Made by a program: the position numbers and the translations under genes. Positions 32,270-45,675 of a stretch of 64,000 nt of DNA are shown here, in pieces. This DNA comes from Streptomyces sp. NBC_00554 (GTDB lineage Bacteria > Actinomycetota > Actinomycetes > Streptomycetales > Streptomycetaceae). The first letter of the stretch is position 1, and each line of letters starts with the position of its first letter. The notes under the pieces were generated by a model. It worked only from the letters and a program-made list of their open reading frames with translations, was not told where the DNA came from and did no database searches. The stretch spans positions 7,936,001 through 8,000,000 of the forward strand of contig NZ_CP107799.1 in assembly GCF_041431135.1 (NCBI RefSeq), given 5' to 3'.

Positions 32270-33208
32270 ATGGAACCGATCATCATCGTCCTGATCATTC
32301 TGGTGGTGTTGGTCTTCATCGCCCTGATCAAGACCATCCAGGTGATCCCACAGGCCAGCGCGGCGATCGTCGAGCGCTTCGGCCGCTACACCCGGACGCT
32401 GAACGCCGGACTGAACATCGTCGTCCCGTTCATCGACTCCATCCGCAACCGCATCGACCTGCGTGAACAGGTCGTCCCGTTCCCGCCGCAGCCGGTGATC
32501 ACCCAGGACAACCTGGTGGTCAACATCGACACCGTCATCTACTACCAGGTGACCGACGCCCGCGCCGCGACGTACGAAGTGGCCAGCTACATCCAGGCGA
32601 TCGAGCAGCTCACCGTCACCACGCTCCGCAACATCATCGGCGGCATGGACCTGGAGCGGACCCTCACCTCCCGCGAGGAGATCAACGCGGCCCTGCGCGG
32701 CGTCCTCGACGAGGCCACCGGCAAGTGGGGCATCCGCGTCAACCGCGTCGAGCTCAAGGCGATCGAGCCGCCCACCTCCATCCAGGACTCGATGGAGAAG
32801 CAGATGCGCGCCGACCGCGACAAGCGCGCCGCGATCCTCACCGCCGAAGGTATCCGCCAGTCCGCGATCCTCACCGCCGAAGGTGAGAAGCAGTCCGCGA
32901 TCCTGCGCGCCGAAGGTGAGGCCAAGGCCGCCGCCCTGCGCGCCGAGGGCGAGGCCCAGGCCATCCGTACGGTCTTCGAGTCCATCCACGCCGGAGACGC
33001 CGACCAGAAGCTCCTCGCCTACCAGTACCTCCAGATGCTCCCGAAGATCGCCGAGGGCGACGCCAACAAGCTCTGGATCGTGCCGAGCGAGATCGGCGAC
33101 GCGCTCAAGGGACTCAGCGGCGCCATGGGTAACTTCGGCCCGATGGGCGGCAATTCGGGCGGCGGCGGAGGCAACGAGCGCCGCGAGAAGCCGTCCGTCA
33201 CCGACTGA
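32270..33208 (+). CDS. SPFH/Band 7 domain protein (stomatin/QmcA-like)
   Basis: 312 residues. One N-terminal membrane anchor (IIIVLIILVVLVFIALIKTIQVIP) precedes the SPFH domain (ERFGRYTRTLNAGLNIVVPFIDSI ... DTVIYYQVTDARAATYEV ... EREINAALRGVLDEATGKWGIRVNRVELKAIEPP-like core). A helical repeat follows in which AILTAEG/AILRAEGE units recur every ~11 residues and should form a coiled coil. The tail is Gly/Asn-rich. SPFH proteins oligomerise into membrane cages or microdomains and control proteases such as FtsH. Its NfeD partner is encoded just upstream. Confidence 0.93.
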   Translation: MEPIIIVLIILVVLVFIALIKTIQVIPQASAAIVERFGRYTRTLNAGLNIVVPFIDSIRNRIDLREQVVPFPPQPVITQDNLVVNIDTVIYYQVTDARAATYEVASYIQAIEQLTVTTLRNIIGGMDLERTLTSREEINAALRGVLDEATGKWGIRVNRVELKAIEPPTSIQDSMEKQMRADRDKRAAILTAEGIRQSAILTAEGEKQSAILRAEGEAKAAALRAEGEAQAIRTVFESIHAGDADQKLLAYQYLQMLPKIAEGDANKLWIVPSEIGDALKGLSGAMGNFGPMGGNSGGGGGNERREKPSVTD

Positions 33209-33219
33209 CGAACGCGCCT

Positions 33220-33271
33220 GTACGTGACTGGGGCCCACCTTCCGACAAGAAGGTGGGCCCCAGTCACGTAC
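33220..33271. terminator. Long bidirectional hairpin after the SPFH gene
   Basis: Perfect 22-bp arms (33220-33241 with 33250-33271) lie between the convergent SPFH and HNH genes. Confidence 0.88.
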
Positions 33272-33277
33272 GACGGT

Positions 33278-33784
33278 TTAGGCCGCCGGCTGCACCAGCC
33301 ACTGCGGCAGCGCGTCGAAGTCGTCCCGGCCAAGCGCCAGCAGCATCGCGTCCGCCGGCGTCGGCTCGAACGGCTGCCGCAGCAGCGGCATACCCGCCTG
33401 CTCCGGCGTACGGGCCGCCTTGCGGTGATTGTCCTCCGCGCACGAGGCGACCGTGTTCAGCCAGGAGTCCTGACCGCCCTGCGCCCTCGGCACCACGTGG
33501 TCCACGGTCGTCGCCCGCCTCCCGCAGTACGCGCACCTGTGCCTGTCGCGGATCAGCACACCGCGCCTCGACCACGGAGCTTGTCTTCGGAACGGCACCC
33601 GGACATAGCGGCACAACCTGATCACCCGGGGCACGGGTATGTCGAGTGCGGCTCCGCGCATACGGAGTTCGGGGTGGGCCTGCTCGACGACAGCCTTGTC
33701 CTGCAGCACGAGAACGACGGCTCGGTTCAACGTCACCGTCGACAGCGGCTCAAAGCTCGCATTCAGCACCAGCGTGTCCCGCAT
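33278..33784 (-). CDS. HNH endonuclease family protein
   Basis: 168 residues from ATG 33784, because AGGAGG lies 8 nt upstream of it; the in-frame GTG at 33793 overlaps the Shine-Dalgarno. The N-terminal MRDTLVLNASFEPLSTVTLNRAVVLVL is typical of the small actinobacterial HNH family. The HNH core is CAYCGRRATTVDHVVPRAQGG, then NTVASCAEDNHRKAARTPEQ, with two CxxC-type Cys and the His/Asn/His metal site. It probably nicks or repairs DNA; no phage or restriction partner is nearby, so it is likely a housekeeping member. Confidence 0.88.
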   Translation of the reverse strand: MRDTLVLNASFEPLSTVTLNRAVVLVLQDKAVVEQAHPELRMRGAALDIPVPRVIRLCRYVRVPFRRQAPWSRRGVLIRDRHRCAYCGRRATTVDHVVPRAQGGQDSWLNTVASCAEDNHRKAARTPEQAGMPLLRQPFEPTPADAMLLALGRDDFDALPQWLVQPAA

Positions 33785-33875
33785 CCAGCCCACCTCCTAT
33801 GCGCACAAGCCCACTCCCCGGCGGGCTTGGATCAACTCTGGCCGGGCACGCCGAGATGGACAACGCAATAAAAAA

Positions 33876-33913
33876 TGCCCGCCTCTGATCACTTCCAAGA
33901 CCAGAGACGGGCA
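33876..33913 (-). terminator. Intrinsic terminator with T-tract, minus strand
   Basis: 12-bp arms (33876-33887 with 33902-33913, one mismatch) lie just after the YbhB-like gene; on the minus strand the stem is followed by TTTTT. Confidence 0.85.
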
Positions 33914-33929
33914 AACGTTCAGTGAACCC

Positions 33930-34469
33930 TCAGCTGTCCGCGAGTGCCGCGTACTCAGCGATCAGCTGGGCTCGTGCCAGGGTGTGGAACCGCAGATTGA
34001 AGCCCACGACCGCGGGCGACGCATCCGAATCAGGACCGAGCTTCTCCTGATCCACGGCATACACCGTGAAGACATACCGGTGCGCCGGATCCCCGGGCGG
34101 TGGCGCGGCGCCGCCGAAGTCCTTGGACCCGTAGTCGTTGCGCACCTGGACCGCGCCGTCGGGCAGCCCCTCGAACTTGCCGGTACCCGCGCCCGCAGGC
34201 AGCTCGGTGACCGACGTCGGGATGTCGAACACGGTCCAGTGCCAGAACCCGCTCCCCGTAGGGGCGTCCGGGTCGTAGCAGGTCACGGCGAAGCTCTTGG
34301 TCTCCGGCGGGAAGCCCTCCCAGCGCAACTGCGGCGAGGTGTTCCCCGCCGCGTAGACCTGAGCGTCCTTGAGCGTCGCACCCTGCTCGACATCATCGCT
34401 CGCGACCGTGAAGGACGGCACGGGCGGATGGAAGTCGTGGGGGAGCGGCGGCCGCTTGAGCTCGGTCAC
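33930..34469 (-). CDS. YbhB/YbcL family Raf-kinase-inhibitor-like (PEBP) protein
   Basis: 179 residues from GTG 34469, with AGGAGG 7 nt upstream. Conserved PEBP elements: SPQLRWEGFPPETKSFAVTCYDPDAP, GFWHWTVFDIP, QVRNDYGSKDFGGAAPPPGDPAHRYVFTVYAVD. The Asp-Pro-Asp-Ala-Pro and Gly-Pro-Pro-type pocket binds phosphate or phospholipid headgroups in eukaryotic relatives. Bacterial function is unclear. No signal peptide, so cytoplasmic. It is followed by a terminator and preceded by the Spo0M gene on the same strand. Confidence 0.9.
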   Translation of the reverse strand: MTELKRPPLPHDFHPPVPSFTVASDDVEQGATLKDAQVYAAGNTSPQLRWEGFPPETKSFAVTCYDPDAPTGSGFWHWTVFDIPTSVTELPAGAGTGKFEGLPDGAVQVRNDYGSKDFGGAAPPPGDPAHRYVFTVYAVDQEKLGPDSDASPAVVGFNLRFHTLARAQLIAEYAALADS

Positions 34470-34510
34470 CTCGGTACCTCCTGATCGGTGGTGACGGTTC
34501 CCGGCCGAGC

Positions 34511-35296
34511 CTAGAACCAGCTGCGCTTGCTGCCGACCTCCGACAGCCACTGGTTGAGGTACGCGGCCCAGTCCGTGCCCTGGTAGTCGTGCAGCCCCAC
34601 CTGGAAGGAACGGAACGAGTCGCTGCCCTCACTGAAGAGGCCCGGCTTCTTGTCCATCTCCAGGATGACGTCCATCTCACGGTCGTCCGCGACGAAGCTC
34701 AGCTCCACCTGGTTCAGCCCGCGGTACTGCGACGGCGGGAAGAACTCGATCTCCTGGTAGAAGGGCAGCTTCTGCCGCGTACCCCGAATGTGACCGCGCT
34801 CCAGGTCCGCGTTCTTGAAGCGGAAGCCCAGCTGGATGAACGCGTTCAGGAGCGCCTGCTGCGCGGGCAGCGGGTGCACGTTGATCGGGTCCAGGTCACT
34901 GGAGTCGATGGCGCGCGCGATCTCCAGCTCCGTGGTCACACCGATGTGCATCCCACGCAGCGGCTGGCCGTCGATCGTTGTGATCGGCGTCTCCCACGGG
35001 ATCTCGAGCCCGAAGGGAACGGCGTGCACGCCACCCGCCTGCAGCTCGAAGGCCCCGCCGAGCCGCAGCTTGGTGAACTCGATGTCCTGCTTGTACTCCT
35101 GGTTGTCCTGGCCCTCGACCTCGACCTTGGCCTGCAGACCGACCGACAGACCCTCGATCGCCTGGTTCACGGACCCACCCTGGATCCGCACCTCGCCCTG
35201 GACGACGCCGCCCGGAACGGTGTTGATCTCGGTCAGCACCGTCTCGACCGAAGCCCCACCGGCCCCCAGGCTCGCAAGCAGCCGCTTGAACCCCAT
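34511..35296 (-). CDS. Sporulation control protein Spo0M-like (arrestin-fold)
   Basis: 261 residues, with GGGAGG 8 nt before the ATG. The sequence MGFKRLLASLGAGGASVETVL ... VQGEVRIQGGSVNQAIEGLSVGLQAKVEVE ... LEIPWETPITTIDGQPL ... LQLGFRFKNADLERGHIRG-like regions match the Spo0M family over its full length. In Bacillus Spo0M affects sporulation and shape; in Streptomyces homologues are common with unknown role. Soluble, all-beta, no signal peptide. Confidence 0.93.
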   Translation of the reverse strand: MGFKRLLASLGAGGASVETVLTEINTVPGGVVQGEVRIQGGSVNQAIEGLSVGLQAKVEVEGQDNQEYKQDIEFTKLRLGGAFELQAGGVHAVPFGLEIPWETPITTIDGQPLRGMHIGVTTELEIARAIDSSDLDPINVHPLPAQQALLNAFIQLGFRFKNADLERGHIRGTRQKLPFYQEIEFFPPSQYRGLNQVELSFVADDREMDVILEMDKKPGLFSEGSDSFRSFQVGLHDYQGTDWAAYLNQWLSEVGSKRSWF

Positions 35297-35463
35297 GTCA
35301 CTTCCTCCCCAGGCAACGCCTGTTCTGTCCTGTGTCTGTCCGGATCCCTTGATCCCTACAAACGCGATCCGACCGCGGCCGGTTCCGCGCCCTCACCCTT
35401 GCAAGGGGGACGCCCCCTGACCACCCCGCCGACACGCACCCATCTGGACTACGCTCGGACGTC

Positions 35464-36105
35464 ATGATCGCGGCCACTGACCGTACGCCCCTCACACGCG
35501 AGTTCTTCGACCGCCCTGTACTGGATGTAGCCCCCGACCTTCTTGGGCGCACCCTTGTACGCACCACCCCGGACGGTCCGATCGAGCTCCGCCTCACGGA
35601 GGTCGAGGCGTACGACGGCCCGAACGACCCCGGCTCCCACGCCTATCGCGGACGCACGCCCCGCAACGACGTGATGTTCGGTCCGCCCGGACACGTGTAC
35701 GTCTACTTCACTTACGGCATGTGGTTCTGCATGAACCTGGTGTGCGGTCCGGAGGGCATGCCCTGCGGGGTCCTGCTCCGCGCCGGCGAGGTCACCGAGG
35801 GTGCAGAACTCGCCCGCAAACGTCGACTCTCAGCCCGAAATGACAAGGAACTGGCCAAAGGGCCCGCCCGCCTGGCCACGGCCCTGGACGTGGACCGCAC
35901 CCTCGACGGCACCGACGCCTGCGCTCCCGAGGGCGCTCCGCTGACCCTCCTCACGGGCACTCCCGTCCACTCCGACCAGGTACGCAACGGTCCCCGCACG
36001 GGCGTGGCCGGCGACGGTGGCGTGCACCCGTGGCGCTTTTGGATCGACAACGACCCGACGGTGAGCCCTTATCGGGCCCATACGCCCCGGCGTCCCCGAA
36101 CTTGA
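35464..36105 (+). CDS. DNA-3-methyladenine glycosylase (AAG/Mpg family)
   Basis: 213 residues. LAPDLLGRTLVRTTPDGPIELRLTEVEAYDG-type start (VAPDLLGRTL), with catalytic Glu in the TEVEAY region, followed by DPGSHAYRGRTPRNDVMFGPPGHVYVYFTYGMWFCMNLVCG and PARLATALDV, the full AAG signature. It excises alkylated bases such as 3-methyladenine, giving abasic sites for base excision repair. The ATG is 8 nt after TACGCT, suggesting a leaderless or near-leaderless transcript. Its stop codon lies inside the -35 box of the first rRNA promoter (36102-36107). Confidence 0.94.
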   Translation: MIAATDRTPLTREFFDRPVLDVAPDLLGRTLVRTTPDGPIELRLTEVEAYDGPNDPGSHAYRGRTPRNDVMFGPPGHVYVYFTYGMWFCMNLVCGPEGMPCGVLLRAGEVTEGAELARKRRLSARNDKELAKGPARLATALDVDRTLDGTDACAPEGAPLTLLTGTPVHSDQVRNGPRTGVAGDGGVHPWRFWIDNDPTVSPYRAHTPRRPRT

Positions 36106-36130
36106 CTCGCCCCTGGGGGGTCCGTAATGT
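36102..36130 (+). promoter_or_regulatory. Candidate first rRNA operon promoter
   Basis: TTGACT, a 17-nt spacer and TAATGT match the vegetative consensus closely. Further possible -10 elements lie downstream (TAGTGA 36292-36297, TAGAGT 36379-36384), in keeping with the several tandem promoters of Streptomyces rrn operons. Confidence 0.6.
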
Positions 36131-36646
36131 AGCCCGAGCCGCTTGAACCGGTTACGGCGTTCAGCCAGCAGCCGAGAGCGGCCAACCCACTACCTACGAC
36201 TCCCCTCGGCGGGGGCGAATTCGGCGTGCCTGTATGCCGTAATTCGAACTCGCGGAACTCGATTATGAGTTGCGGAGGGAATCGGCTAACGTAGTGAATG
36301 TCGAAAAGCCGGAACGCGAAAGCGCTCAAAGGCCCGAGATAAACCCACCGACAGGGAATCGGACACGAAAGAGTCTGATAGAGTCGGAAACGCAAGACCG
36401 AAGGGAAACTGCCCGGAGGAAAGCCTGAGAGAGTCTCTCGGGTGAGTACAAAGGAAGCGTCCGTTCCTTGAGAACTCAACAGCGTGCCAAAAATCAACGC
36501 CAAGTTTGTTGATACCCCGTCTCCAGTCATCATGGCTGGGACGAGGTTCCTTTGAAGTAAAACATCAGCGAGGACGCTGTGGACCGTGGGGATTATTCCT
36601 CTCCTCGGTTCCGCTCTCGTGGTGTCGTCCCGATTACGGGAAAACA
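36131..36646 (+). other. rRNA operon leader
   Basis: About 515 nt of non-coding, AT-richer leader between the first promoter and 16S. It holds additional promoter-like sequences and the motif TTGAGAACT (36468-36476), which recurs at 38461-38469 just before 23S. This resembles the boxA-type antitermination signals placed before each large rRNA. No protein gene is seen. Confidence 0.75.
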
Positions 36647-36647
36647 T

Positions 36648-41614
<4,967 letters not shown>

Positions 41615-41753
41615 CTCAGTTGCTCGCGTCCACTGTGTAGTTCCCAGACAACGAACGGTTGTGCTGGCTGAACAGTTTCACTAATTCAATTGAAAAGTGT
41701 GCTTGTTCGCTGCCCGTTCGAGGCCTCGCTTTTGCGGCGGGGTGTCTGAAAGG

Positions 41754-41872
41754 GTTTCGGTGGTCATAGCGTGAGGGAAACGCCCGGTTACATTCCGAAC
41801 CCGGAAGCTAAGCCTCACAGCGCCGATGGTACTGCAGGGGGGACCCTGTGGGAGAGTAGGACGCCGCCGAAC
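41754..41872 (+). rRNA. 5S ribosomal RNA
   Basis: About 119 nt: GTTTCGGTGGTCATAGCG at the start pairs with CGCCGCCGAAC at the end; CCGAACCCGGAAGCTAAG is the conserved loop. The 23S-5S spacer is about 139 nt. Confidence 0.95.
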
Positions 41873-41880
41873 AAATCTTG

Positions 41881-41926
41881 AGGACCTCTGGTCCCAGCGA
41901 CTCGCTGGGGCTAGAGGTCCTTTTTT
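41881..41926 (+). terminator. rRNA operon terminator
   Basis: AGGACCTCT (41881-41889) pairs with AGAGGTCCT (41913-41921), with inner CCAGCGA/TCGCTGG pairs, followed by a T-rich tract. Confidence 0.93.
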
Positions 41927-41995
41927 GTTTTTCCGAAGCGCGCCGGGTACCCGGCTGCGCGAGAATGACTTGCGGTACCGAAGACAGGAGTCACC

Positions 41996-44245
41996 ATGTC
42001 CACCAACTCTCCCGATGAGCGACCGGAGCGCGACCAGCGACGCCGGGACAGTGGTGACCGCGGAGGCTACCGCGCGGGCCCGCCCCGCGACAGTGATCGC
42101 CGTGAAGGCGACCGCGGGGGTCAGGGCCGGCGCGACGACAGGAGTGGCGGCGACCGTGGCGGTTTCCGTCGGGATGACCGTCCCGCGGCCCCGCGCCGTG
42201 ACGACAACCGCCGTGATGACAACCGTGGCGGCGACAACCGTGGTGGCGACAACCGTGGTGGCGGCGGATTCCGCGGCCGCGACGACCGGCGGGAGGGCGA
42301 CCGCGGTGGGCGTCCGCCGTTCCGTCGTGACGATCGTTCCAGCAGTGCCCCGCGTCGTGATGACCGTGGAAGCGGTCGTGAGGGGGATCGTCCGGCTTTC
42401 CGTCGTGACGATCGTCCCAGCGGTGGCCCGCGCCGGGATGACCGTCCCAGCACCCCGCGCCGTGATGACAACCGTGGCGGCGGGTTCCGTCGTGACGACC
42501 GTCCCAGCAGTGGGCCCCGTCGTGATGACGACCGTGGCGGCAGCAGCTTCCGTCGTGACGATCGTCCGAGCAGCGGTCCGCGTCGTGATGACGACCGCGG
42601 AGGCAGTGGGTTCCGGCGTGACGACCGGCGTGACAGCGGCGACCGTGGTGGCTTCCGTCGGGACGACAACCGTGGCGATGCCCGTCGTGACGACCGCAGG
42701 GACGACCGTCCGGCGTTCCGCCGCGACGACAGCCGAGGCGACAGCCGAAGCGGCGGATTCCGTCGCGACGGGGACCGCCCGCCGTTCCGGGGCGGTGATC
42801 GCCCGAGTGGCCCGCGTCGTGATGACCGTGGAAGCGGTCGTGAGGGAGACCGTCCGGCTTTCCGTCGTGACGATCGTCCCAGCAGTGCTCCGCGTCGTGA
42901 TGACGACCGTGGCGGGAGCGGCTTCCGTCGTGACGACCGGCGTGACAGCGGCGACCGTGGTGGCTTCCGTCGGGACGACAACCGTGGCGGCGGGTTCCGT
43001 CGTGACGACCGTCCCAGCAGTGGGCCCCGTCGTGATGACGACCGCGGAGGCAGTGGCTTCCGTCGTGACGACCGGCGTGACAGCGGGGACCGTGGTGGCT
43101 TCCGTCGGGACGACAACCGTGGCGATGCCCGTCGTGACGACCGCAGGGACGACCGTCCGGCGTTCCGCCGCGACGACAGCCGAGGCGACAGCCGAAGCGG
43201 CGGATTCCGTGGTCGTGACGACCGCGGTGCTGCCCCGCGTCGTGACGACAGGGGCGGTCGCCCCGCTGGCGGTGGCTTCCGAGGCCGGGACGACCGGCGT
43301 GGTGACGACCGGCGCGGTGGCGGCGGTTTCCGTGACGACCGTGACCGGGACCGTGAGCCGATCAAGCGACTGCCGATCCCCGAGGACGTCACCGGCGACG
43401 AGATCGACAAGGACGTACGGCAGGAACTGCAGAGCCTCCCGAAGGGGCTTGCCGAGGATGTCGCCAAGAACCTGGTGATGGTCGCCCGGCTCATCGACGA
43501 GGACCCCGAGGGGGCGTACGGCTACTCGAAGGTTGCCCTGCGTCTGGCGTCGCGTGTCGCCGCCGTACGTGAGGCGGCCGGTTTCGCCGCGTACGCGAGC
43601 CAGAAGTACAGCGAGGCGCTTGCCGAGTTCCGGGCCGCGCGCCGTATGACCGGTGGCGTGGACCTCTGGCCGGTCATGGCGGACTGCGAGCGCGGTCTTG
43701 GCCGGCCCGAGAAGGCGCTGGAGATGGCCGGTGCGCCTGAGGTGCACAAGCTGGACAAGGCCGGACAGGTCGAGATGCGTCTCGTGGCCGCCGGTGCGCG
43801 GCGGGACATGGGGCAGATCGACGCCGCCATCGTGACCCTCCAGAGCCCCGAGCTCGCCTCGAACTCGACGCAGCCCTGGACGGCGCGCCTGCGTTACGCG
43901 TACGCCGACGCGCTGCTCGCCGCCGGTCGCGAGGGCGAGGCGCGCGAATGGTTCGCGAAGGCCATCGAGTCCGACAAGGACGGCAGCACGGACGCCTCCG
44001 ACCGGCTCGCTGAGCTGGACGGCGTCGAGTTCGTCGACGCGCTCGTCGAGGATGAGGACGAGTCGGAGTCGGTGACGGTGACTGTGACCGAGGTGGAGGC
44101 GCCGGCCGAGGTCGAGATCGACACAGTGATCGAGCCCGAGGACGACATCGAGCCCGAGGACGAGTCTTCGCAGGGCGAGCAGACGCCGGCCGAGGTCGAC
44201 GCCGGCGATGACGAGGATGGCTCCAAGAGCGCGGCTCAGGACTGA
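41996..44245 (+). CDS. Large protein with Arg/Asp/Gly repeat region and C-terminal TPR-like domain
   Basis: 749 residues; AGGAG lies 6 nt before the ATG. Residues ~1-452 are low complexity, built from FRRDDRPSSGPRRDDDRGGSG-like units and likely disordered; RGG/RDD-rich sequence of this kind often binds RNA. Residues ~455-680 are helical and TPR-like (EGAYGYSKVALRLASRVAAVREAAGFAAYASQKYSEALAEFRAARRM, SARLRYAYADALLAAGREGEAREWFAKAIE-type repeats). The last ~70 residues are acidic. The DNA has in-frame direct repeats of ~183 bp (42581-42764 and 43028-43210). It follows the rRNA operon directly, which fits an RNA or ribosome role, but this is inference. Confidence 0.85.
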   Translation: MSTNSPDERPERDQRRRDSGDRGGYRAGPPRDSDRREGDRGGQGRRDDRSGGDRGGFRRDDRPAAPRRDDNRRDDNRGGDNRGGDNRGGGGFRGRDDRREGDRGGRPPFRRDDRSSSAPRRDDRGSGREGDRPAFRRDDRPSGGPRRDDRPSTPRRDDNRGGGFRRDDRPSSGPRRDDDRGGSSFRRDDRPSSGPRRDDDRGGSGFRRDDRRDSGDRGGFRRDDNRGDARRDDRRDDRPAFRRDDSRGDSRSGGFRRDGDRPPFRGGDRPSGPRRDDRGSGREGDRPAFRRDDRPSSAPRRDDDRGGSGFRRDDRRDSGDRGGFRRDDNRGGGFRRDDRPSSGPRRDDDRGGSGFRRDDRRDSGDRGGFRRDDNRGDARRDDRRDDRPAFRRDDSRGDSRSGGFRGRDDRGAAPRRDDRGGRPAGGGFRGRDDRRGDDRRGGGGFRDDRDRDREPIKRLPIPEDVTGDEIDKDVRQELQSLPKGLAEDVAKNLVMVARLIDEDPEGAYGYSKVALRLASRVAAVREAAGFAAYASQKYSEALAEFRAARRMTGGVDLWPVMADCERGLGRPEKALEMAGAPEVHKLDKAGQVEMRLVAAGARRDMGQIDAAIVTLQSPELASNSTQPWTARLRYAYADALLAAGREGEAREWFAKAIESDKDGSTDASDRLAELDGVEFVDALVEDEDESESVTVTVTEVEAPAEVEIDTVIEPEDDIEPEDESSQGEQTPAEVDAGDDEDGSKSAAQD
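42581..42764 (+). repeat. Intragenic direct repeat, copy 1
   Basis: This ~183-bp segment of the RDD-repeat gene recurs nearly identically at 43028-43210. The offset is 447 bp, a multiple of three, so reading frame is kept. It indicates recent expansion or gene conversion within the repeat tract. Confidence 0.8.
43028..43210 (+). repeat. Intragenic direct repeat, copy 2
   Basis: Near-identical partner of 42581-42764; differences are mostly synonymous, such as GGGTTCCGG versus GGCTTCCGT and GCGGCGACC versus GCGGGGACC. Confidence 0.8.
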
Positions 44246-44264
44246 CGCCACGCAAGAGACGTAG

Positions 44265-44308
44265 ACGCGGACGGGCGGGACTCCGGAAGGGGTTCCGCCC
44301 GTCCGCGT
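44265..44308. terminator. Bidirectional hairpin terminator
   Basis: Perfect 14-bp arms, 44265-44278 with 44295-44308, followed by TTTT on the plus strand, lie between convergent genes. Confidence 0.85.
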
Positions 44309-44310
44309 TT

Positions 44311-45603
44311 TCAGCGCGCGAGTGCCCGCAGTACCAGGCCCGAGGCCGGTTTCGGGCCGAACGACGTCGACTTGCGGGGCATGGTGACGCCCTGGCGGGC
44401 CAGGTCGCGTACGACGTCCTCGCGGACCGGGTGCATCAGGACTGCCGTGCCGCCGTCGCGCTCCGCCTTGTCGACGGTGGCCGCCGTGTCGTGGATGTAG
44501 GCGATGTGCTCGGGCGAGTCCTCCGGGATGCCCCAGACGTGTTCGAGGAGCGTGGCGTGCAGGACCGTCGCGTCCAGGGTGCGCCAGGCCTCGGGGTGGT
44601 CACCCGGGATCGTACGGGCGAGGAGGTCAGGAGACGGGCGGTCGACCAGGTGGAAGGCGCCGTCGCCGGCAAGGAGGAAGGCGTTTCCGTCCGCGGCTGC
44701 CGCGGCCAGGGCGTCCAGGGCCTCGGAGAGGGGGACGTCGAGGTGGCGTATGCGGAAGGAGCCGGTGAGGGCGGCCAGCGCGTCGGCGACCGGCAGGCGG
44801 TGCAGGAGGCGGTGGATCGCGCGGACGCGGAGCGGGTAGCGCGTGGTGTCGACCAGGAGGACCAGGCCGTAGTCCCAGGGGCTGGGGGAGGGGTGCTCCG
44901 CGCGTAGACGCAGATACGTCGCCCAGCGGTGGTGGCCGTCGGCGATGAGGGCCTGGTGGTGACCGAGATCTGTCTGGATCTCGGCCAGGTCTGCGGGGTC
45001 GGTGACCGCCCACAGGCGGTGGCTGAAACCGTCCTCCGTGGTGGTCGACAGGAGCGGCGGGTGCTGGGCGGTGCGCTCGATGACGGCGGCGGTGCCGACC
45101 CGGGAACCGTTGCCGCGGTAGGTCAGCAGCAGGGGTTCGAGGTTGGCGGAGGTGGCGCGCATCAGGGCCGCGCGGTCCGCGATGACGTGCGGCATCACGT
45201 CCTCGTGGGGGAGGACGACGCCGTCCGCAGGCTCCGACAGGCGCAGGGCGCCGATGATGCCGCGTTGCAGCATGCCGTCGCCGTCGCGCTGTTCGTAGAC
45301 GTACAGACCCGGCTCGGTGTCGGTGGTGAGGACGCCCTCGGACAGCCAGCGGTGCAGGGTTTCGGCCGCCTGCTGGTTGCGCGCGGTGGGGGTGGAATCC
45401 TGCGGGAGGATCAGCCGGACGATGTTGTGCGGGTCCGCGGATTCGAGGTGCAGCAGACCGTCCGGCCGCACGACGACGTCGTACGGCGGTGAGGTCACGG
45501 CGGCCAGGCTGCCGACCCGGTCGGGGTCGTAGCGCAGGCCCCGGAAGGGGTTCAGATCAAGGCCCATGCGTGCGGGTACGTGCGCGGGACCTGCATAGTT
45601 CAT
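44311..45603 (-). CDS. DUF1015 family protein
   Basis: 430 residues from ATG 45603, which lies 6 nt after TACGAT (45610-45615 on the complement), a leaderless arrangement; the later ATG 45567 (MGLDLNPFRGLRYDPDRVG) is the conserved-domain start. LNPFRGLRYDP, VTSPPYDVV, NIVRLILPQD, LYVYEQRDGDG, LIADGHHRWATYLRLR and PRKSTSFGPKPASGLVLRAL are DUF1015 hallmarks. The His-rich GHHR suggests a metal or nucleotide site. Function unknown; it is divergent from the HAD-IIA phosphatase gene. Confidence 0.88.
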   Translation of the reverse strand: MNYAGPAHVPARMGLDLNPFRGLRYDPDRVGSLAAVTSPPYDVVVRPDGLLHLESADPHNIVRLILPQDSTPTARNQQAAETLHRWLSEGVLTTDTEPGLYVYEQRDGDGMLQRGIIGALRLSEPADGVVLPHEDVMPHVIADRAALMRATSANLEPLLLTYRGNGSRVGTAAVIERTAQHPPLLSTTTEDGFSHRLWAVTDPADLAEIQTDLGHHQALIADGHHRWATYLRLRAEHPSPSPWDYGLVLLVDTTRYPLRVRAIHRLLHRLPVADALAALTGSFRIRHLDVPLSEALDALAAAAADGNAFLLAGDGAFHLVDRPSPDLLARTIPGDHPEAWRTLDATVLHATLLEHVWGIPEDSPEHIAYIHDTAATVDKAERDGGTAVLMHPVREDVVRDLARQGVTMPRKSTSFGPKPASGLVLRALAR

Positions 45604-45675
45604 TCAGGCATCGTAAGTGTGTCAGTGGCATGCGCGATGATCGGGGCAAAGGGATCGAACGAGGAGCGATGCGGA

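Noticed and set aside
33278..33784. Phage or restriction origin for the HNH protein
   Set aside because: No phage, methylase or mobile genes nearby; composition matches the neighbours, and this small HNH family is common in actinobacterial chromosomes.
41681..44251. An 856-codon minus-strand frame
   Set aside because: It overlaps 5S rRNA and is the complement of the RDD-repeat gene; its Val/Thr/Ala-rich translation is the shadow of that repeat.
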